Source: Epiperipatus broadwayi
Lineage: Eukaryota > Onychophora > Udeonychophora > Euonychophora > Peripatidae
Assembly (NCBI GenBank): GCA_028023455.1
Contig: JAQFVV010012400.1
Coordinates: 18,035,490-18,099,489, forward strand
Reading direction: 5' to 3'
DNA: 64,000 bases
In this document: positions 48,558 through 59,930 of the stretch, one piece after another
How positions within the stretch are numbered: position 1 is the stretch's first letter
Layout of the letters: every line of letters starts with the position of its first letter
Position numbers and translations under genes: made by a program
The notes under the pieces: generated by a model
The model's input: only the letters and a program-made list of their open reading frames with translations
What the model was told of the DNA's origin: nothing
Database searches by the model: none

Positions 48558-51220
48558 ATCATCAACTATTATCAATCCACTGCAGGATCAAAGTCTCTCC
48601 AAGTTTAATTCATCTTTTCTGATTTCTAACCTCCCTTTTCCACATTACCCCTGTATACTTTCTTATTTCATCCATCGATCTCATATGTGATCTCTTTTTG
48701 GATCTTTTTAATCTCTTGGAATCCACATTAAGATTTCAATTGTCAATCTATTATCATCTCTTCTAGCAATATATCCAGCCCAACTCGACTTCAGTCTTTT
48801 AATTCTTTCATTGATGTTGTAACACCTGTTTGTTCTCTTACCCATGTGTTGCATTTTTGATCTCTTCTTGTTATTCCTAACATCATCTCTCCATACTTCT
48901 TTAAGTGATCTGAAGTCTCTGTACTGCTCTTCTATTAAATGCCCAAGTCTCACATCCATAAGTAATAACTGGTAAAGCACATTAATTAAAAACCTTCCTT
49001 TTCAAACACATAGGTATATTTCCTTTTAATATTATTTCTACCAAAAGCACTCCAACCAAGTTTAATTTGATGATTAATTTCATCCATTATGTTTCCATCT
49101 CTAGTAATAATCTGACCAAACTATTTGTAATTGTTAACTTCGTCTAACTCATAATAATCAATCTTTATTTTCATCTTTTGAGAAAATCCATTGAACATTA
49201 CTTTTATCTTTTTAACATTTACCTTTAGTTCTATTTTATTTGCAAAAACAACTACATCATTTGCAAAATCTAACTGACTTAAATAATTTCCTTTAGCTTC
49301 CCATTTTAATCCACAAAATACTTCTTGCAGCACTGCTGTAAAACGTTTTGGAGATATGGAGTCATCCTGTTTTACACTTTTCTCAGTGTTAACTTTCCTA
49401 GTATTATTATATAATATAATTGTTGCTATTGCATTTTTATAAATATTCTTCAGAATATGACAGTATCCTAGGTCTATATCTTGATGATTCAATGCTTTAA
49501 TTGCTGAAGAAATGCTTATAGAATCAAATGCCTTTTTATAATCTATAAATCCAAAGCTCAATGGCAACTCATAATTATTGATCTTTTCTATAACTTCTCT
49601 CAATACTTGGATATGATTTACTGTATTAAAATCACTTCTAAATTCAGCTTGTTCTTTTGGTTGGTTGAAATCCAATATTCTCTGTAGATGAGTTGTAATT
49701 TATCTTGGTAAAAAAAATTGTATAAAACTGATGAAAGGCTGATAGATCTGTAATGTCTAATATCTTCTTTATCACCTTTTTTAAATATTAATATTAATAC
49801 TGCATTCTTCCAATCATTTAGTATATCTTTATTCTTTAGACATTTGATATATAACTTTGCTAAAAAAAAATTGTATTTCTTCACCTGCTTCCTTTAATAT
49901 ATCGATTATAATTTCATTATTACCTGGAGTTTTTCCCTTCATAAATTTAATTGCATGTCTCACTGTTTCATTTAAAATCCTGGGCAATTCAGAAGATATA
50001 GTAGATACTTTTCATTATTACTATATAATTCTTGATAGAAGTCTTCTGCCCATTCCATAATGTTATCTCTCTTTTTAGTAATAGTTTCATCTTCTTTTCT
50101 TATTGCAGGTATAAGTTTCCTATCAATACCAAAATGTTTTTTTTACACTCTTGAGACTTTTATTCTCTTCTACAGATTTCCTTGCTAGTTCACAATTATA
50201 CATTCTTATATCAGTATCATCTCTTTTTTGCACCATTTTACAAAATTCAAGATATTAAATTCTTCTTAATGCATCATTTTTATATATCTTCATATTCCTT
50301 TTTTCTTCATAAATTCTCTAGTCTCAATTTCTACTAGCTATCTTTATTGCAATTTTTAAAAGTGTATCCGTTATTTTCCTATTAATTTCATTTAAATCTG
50401 AATCATATTCAAAGTCTACTAATACTTGAAAACGATTTGCAAGATCTAATTTAATTCATTAGAATGTTTCTGAATATTAAATATCAACTGTAAATATTGA
50501 TTTTCTTAATAATTTTTGTCTCTCTAGTTTTGCATTAACATGTATCTTACATCTTACTAATATGTATTTTCTGTTAATCAAAATATAATCCAATTCTGCT
50601 GTACCTTCATTTGGATGCTTCCATGTCAATTTCCTTTTAATATTTTTCCCAAAAAAAAAGAAATCATAATATAAAGTTTTTCTTTTTCTGCAAACTCCGC
50701 AAGTTCTATTACCATAACCAAATTTACCTACACCACTTTAATCTTTTATTTGTTTATCAATTCTATCATTAGTCTCCTATAACAATTTTAAAATGTTGTT
50801 TAGTCTGATCAAAAGCCTTTTGTATATCCATATAAAAATCTTCTTCTACTTCATCACTATAAAAACTTGTTGGGGCATTAAACCTGAATTATCTGCATTT
50901 GGTATCTGCTATTAAGTTGAATAACTAATCTTCCCACTTTGTCTGATACACCATCAATCTCCACAATGTTGTTCTTTCACTTTTTATTTATAATGAATCC
51001 TACTCCACTTGTACTTCCAATATTTATGCTTTTGTAGTAGAATACATGTCCTCTTTTTAAATCATTGTCTCATTTTTTTCTTCTAACTTTACAAAGTCTA
51101 ATATGTCGCATTTAATATGAAGCAGTTCTTCTTCCAATTTCACCAACTGCTGACTTGGTTGGTGACTTTACAGCCTCCTGGGAATAAGGGTCCTGATTTA
51201 TTTTTGTCTGACATGATTGT
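48558..51220 (-). mobile_element. LINE-A non-LTR retrotransposon, near-complete antisense copy
   Basis: Read on the minus strand from about 51200 to 48560, the order is APE-type endonuclease, reverse transcriptase, C-terminal tail. The endonuclease (about 51200-50600) is badly frameshifted but shows APTSFYSDEVEEDFYMDIQK. The best reverse transcriptase frame (49675-49121) has FIDYKKAFDS, VKQDDSISP (normally QGD), and LDFANDVVVFAN, where the catalytic (Y/F)ADD reads FAND. A frame just before it (49884-49618) has [20 protein letters not shown], the usual W-x-x-x-x-ILIPKKGD block. The tail frame (48980-48708) ends SSWAGYIARRDDNRLTIEIL. Frameshifts and the altered catalytic motif make it inactive. 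The fragments at 1, 5560, 11085 and 15100 are copies of the same family. Confidence 0.85.
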
Positions 51221-52455
51221 ATATATCTATTAGAAAAAAAAATTCATTTACACACACACCATGCAATTCTTAACTTCTAAACTAAAATACCTATTTTTCT
51301 TTATTTTTGGACTAAACTAGATGACCAACTATAGTGGTTATAAGTCTTCTATTTGAAAAATTCTAAGGATATTTGGGAAAATGTTCAGCTCCTTGAAATA
51401 GTCTCTAAACTTTATACAGATCTGATTTCCATTTCTCAGTATAGCTGGCTATTACAATAATCATTAAACATTTCAAAATACATCTATGAACAAAATTTTA
51501 ATTGCATAGGAATTAGCTTTCTTCAAACAAAAAGATTCCCGAATCAGTTTCTGACTACCAAAAATGAAGGAAAAAATATTGACTGATTGTTTGCTATGGA
51601 ACTACTTTGATGCTCAATCATGATATGCATTTATAATCACATGATTAAAAAATTAAAAAGCTTAAAAATTTCTTATGAATTAACAAGTTTTAAGACAACT
51701 AATTCATATTATCTGAGTTGGCTCTTCACAATCTGAGTATTTCAGTAAAAAATACAATGAACTATATATTTAAAGACTTCAAAATACATTTAGTGTGTTC
51801 ACGTACCATACCTATAATCTATGTTTGAATCAACTGACTAAATTTGAAAAATTTCAACAGGTTTGAGATTTTTTTCCAGATATCTAACCAGTTAACCATT
51901 CAATATAGATATGTAAAAGTGTATTTGATTGCTTAAGCTTTCACCATTTCAGTAATTGACAAGCTTGTTAAATATTACCTTAGCTTTTCTATTTTTCATA
52001 AAGAACTGTTGGAAAGGACTTTATTGTTATCTTTTACTAATATATATTGCATTTCACAAGAAATAGGTGAATGTGCATTATCAGTCATTGATTTTTAAAT
52101 ATTTGAAAATGGTCAGTTTATAACCAAATTATTAGCCTTTCAATTATTGATTAGCACCAGGAAATAAAACTGCAGAAACTTTCACTATTCTTTCAGCTGA
52201 CTGTCCTGTTGAATATTGTATTTTCTTTCAATAATTCTCTATGAAGAATGTACAAAAATCTTAGCCTTGCAATACCTGTTTAAAGTTGTTTTAGATAATG
52301 TATGAACTTGGTTGTTAAAAGTAAATTAGAACTTTCCATTGCTACTGATAGTGCATTTCTTTTTTGGACCTTGTTCATATACTTTCAGAAATAATCCCAA
52401 TATCAATAACAATCAACAATTTCAAACTGTTGTCAAGGTAACCTCCTTTTAACAA
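51221..52455. other. AT-rich stretch without recognised features
   Basis: No coding signal. The 5' end of LINE-A may extend slightly into it. Confidence 0.4.
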
Positions 52456-52953
52456 TATATATATATATAAGATTTTCACAAGCTTGTAGATATAAATATT
52501 TTAAGTTTTAAGTATATATATATATAATTTGCAGTTAGATGTAACTAGACAAAAAACAGTTAAAAGCAGATATTACAAACTGAAATCAAGATATTTTATT
52601 AAAATATTTTTTATTTCTCTGACTCACCTATAAGCCAAAAGTGAGACTACTTTTAGCTATGATTTCCTTCAATAATTAGTAAAAAAAAAAAAAACATTAG
52701 AAAAAATGATTTCATAAAGCATAAATCTTGCAAAGTTAAAAATTATTATTTTAAGAGTTTCTCCAATTAAATATTAAAAAATACTTTATACTACATATTA
52801 TTTTCATAAATACATCTACAGTCAATTAAATTTGAGTCATTATAAATTCAAATTGATAATTAATCTTAATTTATAAATAATTTAAAAAATGAAAGACTTA
52901 ATTTATTCATTAATTTATGTCGTGTTTTTTAACTCTGCAAGTAATGAAAATGT
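52456..52953 (+). repeat. Family-D dispersed repeat, copy 2
   Basis: Direct-orientation partner of 45210-45682, differing by scattered substitutions, a TA microsatellite expansion near 52508 and small indels. Confidence 0.7.
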
Positions 52954-53462
52954 ATCCACATTAATTTCTGTGATCTAACTCCTGTATGTGAATTATCAGC
53001 ACATATTTTTTTCTTATCCAAACAGTTTTCAAATGCATTTTTTGTTTGGTTCTTATTCAACACAGTGTTCTTTAATGATTTTTTCCATGATCTATTTGCT
53101 CTTTTTACAAGACTATTCTATTTTGTTATACATTGCTCCATTTTTTTTTACATCTAATTTAGATCATTACTCTTTTATATCCAAGTTGTTGTTGTTTTTT
53201 TAACAATGTTCTTTCACACAAAGTTTGTTTATAAATTTTTCATTTCTTATATTATCTATTTTTGTTTTGATAAATAGCTATTTAACATTCATTTTTATTT
53301 TTTTTATTTTTTTTGATTGACCACTTTCTAGCCATAGAAGTTGCCAGCCAAACCACTAAACATCACATGATCACCATCTATATAAGCCTTTGAGATTAGA
53401 TTGAAAATATTTATTGTGTTTTTAATTTCATTCTCATGGTTTTGTAGTAAAGTAGAGTTAAA
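52954..53462. other. T-rich stretch without recognised features
   Basis: Pyrimidine-biased on the + strand; the short frame at 52988-53203 is a composition artefact. Confidence 0.4.
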
Positions 53463-53674
53463 AGGTGGCTGCTGGAGGGTTGCATTAGATCCTAAGATCT
53501 AGGTGCAGTGCTCTCAGATCCAAGGCTCCTCACTGATGATGGCCACAGGCCAGAAACTAGTCTGGGGATATTGGATGAGTAGGCACTAGATAGGGATTTT
53601 ATGCACAAGCCTTCTGGCATCCATTGATTACTCTGTTTGGCACAAGGTGGCACTACTGTATGGAGAGTTTTGCC
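53463..53674 (+). repeat. Family-B repeat, single arm
   Basis: GCTGGAGGGTTGCATTAGAT, CCTAAGATCTAGGTGCAGTG, CTCTCAGATCCAAGG, ACTAGTCTGGGGATATTGGA and TGGATGAGTAGGCACTAGAT match the right copy at 54918-55128 and the arms of the foldback at 9601-10222. It ends in GGTGGCACTACTGTATGGAG. Confidence 0.8.
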
Positions 53675-54811
53675 TTTGTTTAAGTTGCCAGTCACTGATC
53701 AAGTAATCAATTGGGTTGTTGCTCAGAAAGATATATGAAATTTTGCGCATTGGATCCATGGATCTTTAGCACTAGATACTACCACTTTATCATTGCATTA
53801 AGTTACTTAGCTAAACGTTATTTTCTTCTCTAATTTTATTATCTCCAACTTCTCATTGCATAGACAAAATCACTACAAAGAGCTTACACAGACTAGTATT
53901 TATAATATGTAAAATAAAATAAAATTCAGAGTTGATTCTTTAGGTAAACTATTCCAATCTCGAAGAAAATCTGTGTTTTTTTAATCTTAAAATGTGAATA
54001 TATTTTATGCTATTAGAGCATTTTTATTTTACATACAACTAGAAATTACAAGAATTGATAGAAAATAAATTATTGTATCATGATGATTATACATATATGC
54101 ATACCCCTTCTGCTTTGTGAGGAAGGAGGTTTTGTAAAACTTTATCGAAATATTTTTATTTAAATCTAATTTGAAACTGTAATTAGAATAATAATACCAA
54201 AAACGTAGAAAGAAAACTATTTTTTAGCATGAAGTCTTATGATAACATTACTTGTTAACATTTTTAATTAAATGCAATTAAAAATCTAGTGATACCATAA
54301 TTTAAAAAATGACAAGTTATATCTTTAATCAAAATTTTTAATAGTAAAATTAATAACGTGAAAGGCTGAAACTTTTGACAGATGCGCTTTAAAAATGCTT
54401 AAATGACAGTCAATCAGATAGTAATAATGACTGCAGAAGGAACTCTCAATTAAAACACAAGCCAGAGACTTTACGAGAAAAAGATGGAACTCACCTTCTT
54501 CTCTACTTAAATTTATATATAAATAAGCCAGACTCAAGCATTTTGAACTAAGAGTGTGAACCTTTAAACATCTTCACATTTAATTCACTAAATATTATAT
54601 ATAAACAACGTGAATATTATTTTTATAATTTCTGTAAGGCTGAATATGATCATCTGGAGCTTTTATAATATTATAAGCAAATTCTAAACAAAAAAAAGAA
54701 GAAAAAACAAAATATATTTTAGGCTTTCACAATTAGTCATTGTAGGACAAACCTCTCCAATGTATCACATGAACATCATTTCCTATGCTTACCTAAGCTG
54801 TTAAACCAGTA
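53675..54811. other. AT-rich stretch without recognised features
   Basis: No protein-like frame or recognised repeat. Confidence 0.4.
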
Positions 54812-55128
54812 GCAAACTCTCCATACAATCATACCATCCAAATGCAAACCTTAGTAATCAATGGATGTAAGAAGGTTTGTGCATGAAATATCTATCTAGT
54901 GCCTACTCATTCAGTATCTTGGTTGCTGGAGGATTGCATTAGATCCTAAGATCTAGATGCACTGCTCTCAGATCCAAGAATCCTCACTGATAAAAGCTAC
55001 AAACTATAAACTAGTCTAGGGATATTGGATGAGTATGCACTAGTTAAGGATTTTATCTCCAAGCTTTCTTGCATCCATTGATTACTAAGAACTTACACTG
55101 GGTGGCACTACTGTTTGGAGAGTTTGCC
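54812..55128. repeat. Family-B repeats in inverted arrangement
   Basis: A partial minus-strand copy (54812-54915: GCAAACTCTCCATACAATC, GTAATCAATGGATGTAAGAA, CTAGTGCCTACTCATTCAGT) meets a full + strand copy (54918-55128) almost head to head. This gives a foldback like 9601-10222 in which the left arm has lost its inner half. Confidence 0.75.
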
Positions 55129-56500
55129 TCTCCAATTTACACATCTCATGTACTAGTGCGTAAAAAAAAAGCGAAATGTGTTTAAATACATGCATATAAT
55201 TTCACTTCATAAGAAATGCTGAACTTATGAAATGAGTTTATACAATACACATTAAATAAATACAAATGCGATTAATAATGATGTATTTGACATAGGATAT
55301 GACTAATGCAAAAGGCTAGTTTAATTGGAATGTGTATTAAGAGCCATTTGTATATTACAATTATCTGTGTTTGAAGAGTGAAAAGGATAACTAAGGATTA
55401 TATATATATGAACAAAAAGAGAAAAATGAAAAAGAGAGAAATATTAATAAAGTAAACAGAAGTGTTATTATTAATTGTTCTGTAGTATTGGAAAAAGTTA
55501 ATAAAGTTTTTGGACTTGAGTTTTTTTTTTTAACAGCTATATTTCAGAAAATTAATTTGATTAATAACTATAAATGTAATTTTTTAAAAAAGTTGTTAAA
55601 ATTAAAAACAATGAAAAAAAAAGTTCATCTAATATGTATACAAATATGATATATATAACAAGAAGTTTAATATATAAAATAAAAACTAGAAAGCTAAAAA
55701 AAGAGAAGAAAATAGCAGATTTACATAAAAATTATGTAAAAGATAAATTTGGAATAATCAGATAGTAAAGAGATTAAAAACAACGTTTTTGAAATTATAT
55801 TTTATCCTTTTCAGAAAAAATGAGTATGGAAGAAAAAAAAATTTAATGTAGTCAGAAGTCTTTTGAATTGTTTTTTATAACCCATAAAGGGAGGAATATG
55901 TGAAAATCTACTACAATTTAAATTCAAGTACAAATAATACTTTTCAACAATCATGATAATTTGTTGTTTATTCAAAATCTTTCAACAATTTAGTGAGCAT
56001 ATCTAATATTTAAGTCAACTTTAATGATGATCACTAGTATTTAAATCTACATATAAAAAAATATCGAATTAACTTGTAATTTTTTTATAATTAAAACAAA
56101 ACAAAGCAATAAATTATTTGTGCAAGTAATAATAAATACATAATTAAAGAATCCGAAGAATACTAACTACATTATGAGAGGAAAAGGCTGAGCATTAAAA
56201 TATAAGCAAGACAAAAAAGAAAATGATAAAAACACTTAAATAAATCACTGCAAGAGAAAAAAGTCCAACATCATGCTTTTGAAAAACAATGGGGATAAAG
56301 GCAATACTCAGGCTATTCATCTACTAGTTAACAAAGCTTTCTTTTCTTGTTTATATCTCTAGCTCATAATGGATAAATACCTTTTTTTGATCAGTACACG
56401 AGTATAGGTAGCTGGGTCTGGTTTGAGCCAATTACCTGAAAATTTTTTTAATTTGCTAAGTTATAATATGTAGGTTCTTAAAAGTAAAAAAAAAAACCCC
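55129..56500. other. A-rich stretch without recognised features
   Basis: Strongly A-biased on the + strand. I find no gene or clear repeat. Confidence 0.4.
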
Positions 56501-56502
56501 AA

Positions 56503-56563
56503 GTCTGCTGGGATTTGAATCTAATGTTGTATCTTTGGGAAGGTGATGCATTAACCATTATAT
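56503..56563 (-). repeat. tRNA-like SINE head
   Basis: Minus strand: AATGGTTAATGCATCACC (A box) then GATTCAAATCCCAGCAG (good B box) at tRNA spacing. Confidence 0.55.
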
Positions 56564-57284
56564 AATTAATATTTTTTATTATGATGCAAATTTAAGTATT
56601 TTGTACAAATTGACGAGTTGAGCTTTAATTCGGAGACCTTCAGTTTTTTAAATCAATCATTTTTTCACATTGGTAATTACTGAAATATAATGCTAAAAAA
56701 AGTTCATTGTATTTTTACCTTTGAAAGTTTTAGAATTTTTTGGAAAATAATCATTCATAATAACATAAAGAATAATCTCTGTGTTGTAAACAGATTTATG
56801 AAATATCTCTAAAATTGTTTTTGTTATTTTTAGTGACCATAATGTTCTGGAAGTTAATAAATTGACTAATCCAGAAAATGACACTACTGATTCAAGAGAA
56901 ATTTTTGTTTTTACTTCTCATATTAATCACCTATAGTAAGATCTGTAAAAAGCATGTCTTCATATTTAACATTTTTGTTTTAGTAAAAACATGAAATATA
57001 TGTGACTGTAAAATGATGTTCTCTAATGATTTAAACCTTGAATTGTCATTATTTTTTACTCATAATATGGAAATAATGACTGTTTAATCATCTTTAAAGA
57101 ATTGTTTAAAGTTACAGATAATAAGAAAGCTTCACACAAGCACCATAAAAATACATTCCATTTGCATTATTATTTATTTGTTTATTTAGCATGTGGATTT
57201 ATTTTTAAAGAGCTTAACTATTAACAAAATGCCATAAAGGAACATTTAAATACACTATATTATATATACTTTTAAGCTAAATGT
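56564..57284. other. AT-rich stretch without recognised features
   Basis: Nothing recognised. Confidence 0.4.
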
Positions 57285-57910
57285 AATTAGAGGGGATATG
57301 AACCCAGACTTTCATGCTCCCTTTAGTCATTCACTCTTATTTTATACAGCCAATACACATAACCACATATATGTGAAAAAGATAAATGATCTCCAATATA
57401 CGTATTTCATGCTGAACCATCAGTTTGTCCAGATCATCATCTCCCACATATATATACATCTAGCCTAAAAGTATATATATTTAAATAATACATATTCAGC
57501 CTGTATTCTGCCATCCCTCTTTTGTGTATTTAAATGGGCTTAAGGTCTTGCATATGAGGGGTCAGAATGATTTACAAGTCAACATGGGTTTGACAACAAA
57601 ATTGGAAAATAGGGGCTTTGAGCATGCCATCATCAGATTTTCATGATATGGATGACTGAAGAATTGGAGAATGGAGAAGATTGAAGCCTATCCATTAAAG
57701 TTTGAAGATTTACTATCTTAATATAAACCAAACACTGATTATATATATGTATGAGAGATAATGATCTGGATCAATTGGTGAGTTCTGGATCAACACAAAA
57801 TACATATATTGAAGATTTTTTTTTTCACATGTATGTTATCATGTGTATCAGTTGTGTAAGAAGTGGATGATTAAAGGGAGCTTGAAAGTCTGGATTCAAA
57901 ACCCTTCTAA
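57285..57910. repeat. Family-A foldback with long inverted arms
   Basis: The outer ends ATTAGAGGGG and the reverse complement of CCCTTCTAAT bracket the element. Inward, CCAGACTTTCATGCTCCCTT (left) matches the reverse complement of AAGGGAGCTTGAAAGTCTGG (right). Further in, the complement of GATCTGGACAAACTGATGG matches GATCTGGATCAATTGGTGA. The left arm is about 57285-57455 and the right about 57735-57910. The middle (57560-57735) aligns with 4040-4230. The outer arm resembles a tRNA B-box end (GGGTTCATATCC on the minus strand). Confidence 0.7.
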
Positions 57911-58645
57911 TCATAAAGGAACCTGTAGAGAATTTAAGTAAAAGATGAATGCATTAGTGCTTTATTACTGTAGCGATAGATTAATTATATGATTTCTACA
58001 GTGGCGGTTAAATTTCATTCATAAAACAGATAAACACAACGACTGAGATTTGTCTTGAATTTGTTGATAAAATTTCAGTGATGACTAGGAAAAACAAATC
58101 CAACAGGCTTTATTGTTGGATTTGAAAAAATAAATTTGTTTGAAACCTCATAAGAATTCCATTTTTTATGCCAATATTACTTGATTGTATATTTTTGGTT
58201 GATCATCCAAAAAGGAGATCTTGATTTGAGAAGAGTCTTAACTGGAAAAACTATATTTTGATTAATAGGCAAGTCTGACTTAGTAAACAGCTATATATAT
58301 ATATATATAGATGTAGTTTAATATTTTGTTGTTGTTTTTTTAAAGAAAAAAAATATTAAAATGAGCCTTTCATTTTTTTTGCACTTTAAAATATAAAGTA
58401 ATTATTATTATTTAATTAAAAGAGGGGAGGGATAACTTTACACTAGTGATATCTATAGAAAATAAAGAAGTTAATGAAAATTTGATGTCAATTGAAACAT
58501 TCTCTGGAAACTTCCATGACTGGTTTCAACTACATGACATAGGGCATTAATATTGTGCCGCTCAAAACATGTTTATCCATCTAACATGAGCTGGAACTCA
58601 CAAAATGTACTTCAAACCCAGTCCAGCCCAAGATTTAGGTCAGAG
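57911..58645. other. AT-rich stretch; TA microsatellite
   Basis: (TA)n at 58291-58309. No gene. Confidence 0.4.
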
Positions 58646-58649
58646 ACCA

Positions 58650-58694
58650 ACCTGGATTTGAACCCACTCCATAAGCTCCAGATCAAACACCTAA
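58650..58694 (-). repeat. tRNA-like SINE head in a more GC-rich block
   Basis: Minus strand TTAGGTGTTTGATCTGGAGC then GGAGTGGGTTCAAATCC, a near-consensus B box. It lies in a block (58500-58760) of higher complexity that probably represents the SINE body. Confidence 0.5.
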
Positions 58695-58759
58695 TGAATA
58701 ACATAATAGTGATGGCATATGAGAATTAATTTTAAATCCGGCCAACTAGGAGAGCGGAG

Positions 58760-59439
58760 AAGACAATGAGACATCTATTGACTATGACTAAACTAACATA
58801 TATATCAACTAGGCTGTACATTTGGAAGTGGAGAAAAAGAAGGAATTCGAACTACTCAAATAAGTTAGACAATAAAATATATTTTAATATACTGACAAAT
58901 TATTATACATTTATAAATAAATTATAGACATTAGTGTGTGCGTGAATGAGTAAGCGGTTACATAGTGTCATTCACGCTATTAGTTCTCATATGCTCTTTT
59001 TTAGCTAAATAATATATTACAAATAAACAAGCATTTTGGTGGGTCCAACATTAAAATGCCAATCGAATATTAGAAAGAATTACATAATACTGTCATTAAC
59101 GCTTTGGATTACAGTTCTGAGACATGGTGACTAACATATATATATTACTAGGAGCGTTCTGAAATTCATTATACATATGATATAAATTATTTTCACACCA
59201 TTAAGATCGTGAAAATAAACAAAAGACAGTTAAAAGATTATATTTGAAACTATGACAAAATATTTAATGAAAATCATTTAACAATAGTAAGACGAACGCT
59301 TTATTTTTCCCCAGGCACATAGATACTCTTAAATATAGATATATAAATTACAATGGTGAGATTGTATATGATTGAAATAAAAACTTAATTAATAAAACTA
59401 GAAGTAGTTTGCATTTATATATATATATATTTTAAGCAG
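58760..59439. other. AT-rich stretch with a weak Family-D match
   Basis: AACAAAAGACAGTTAAAAG, followed at spacing by ATATTTGAAACTATGACAAA near 59217-59260, resembles Family D. Otherwise unassigned. Confidence 0.35.
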
Positions 59440-59930
59440 AGCGCAATTTTAATATTAGAGCATTAAAACTGGGTCATGAAGCAAAAGAAATAATAATAAT
59501 ACGAAGAAGTTTGCGGTGCTGACATAATAGCCTAAAATAAGAGGAAAAGGTTGTGCTTCTGGATGAAAAACAAAATCTCACACCCCCTTCTTGGGTAGTG
59601 CTTAGAGAAAAGTAGATAGGCATGGCGTGGCCCAGACTTTTGCTGGTATAACTGACACGAGAGGCCTTTTATCTATGAAGTGTATATGCATAGTGTGTGC
59701 CAAACTTACGGGATCACCGCCAGAGGCATTTGATATGGAATAAATGTGGTTCCAGATATCTCAACTATCTATGGAATGAGAAGAAATGTATGGGTTCGAA
59801 CTTGTCGTAACCCCAGATTAAGAAGCACATATATATAATCACGAAGATCGGCTATATGTCAGGAACGCAGTACGAATGATAAATGCCACTAACGACCTTG
59901 AAAAGTTTTACTGCTTTAAAAATAAATGAC
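59440..59930. other. Compositionally distinct block of unknown origin
   Basis: Less AT-rich than its surroundings and with several CpGs (GGTTCGAACTTGTCG near 59792, ATCACCGCCAGAGG near 59714). GGTTCGAAC looks like a B box, but I cannot fold a tRNA or find a partner A box. It could be a repeat or an unrecognised noncoding gene. Confidence 0.3.
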
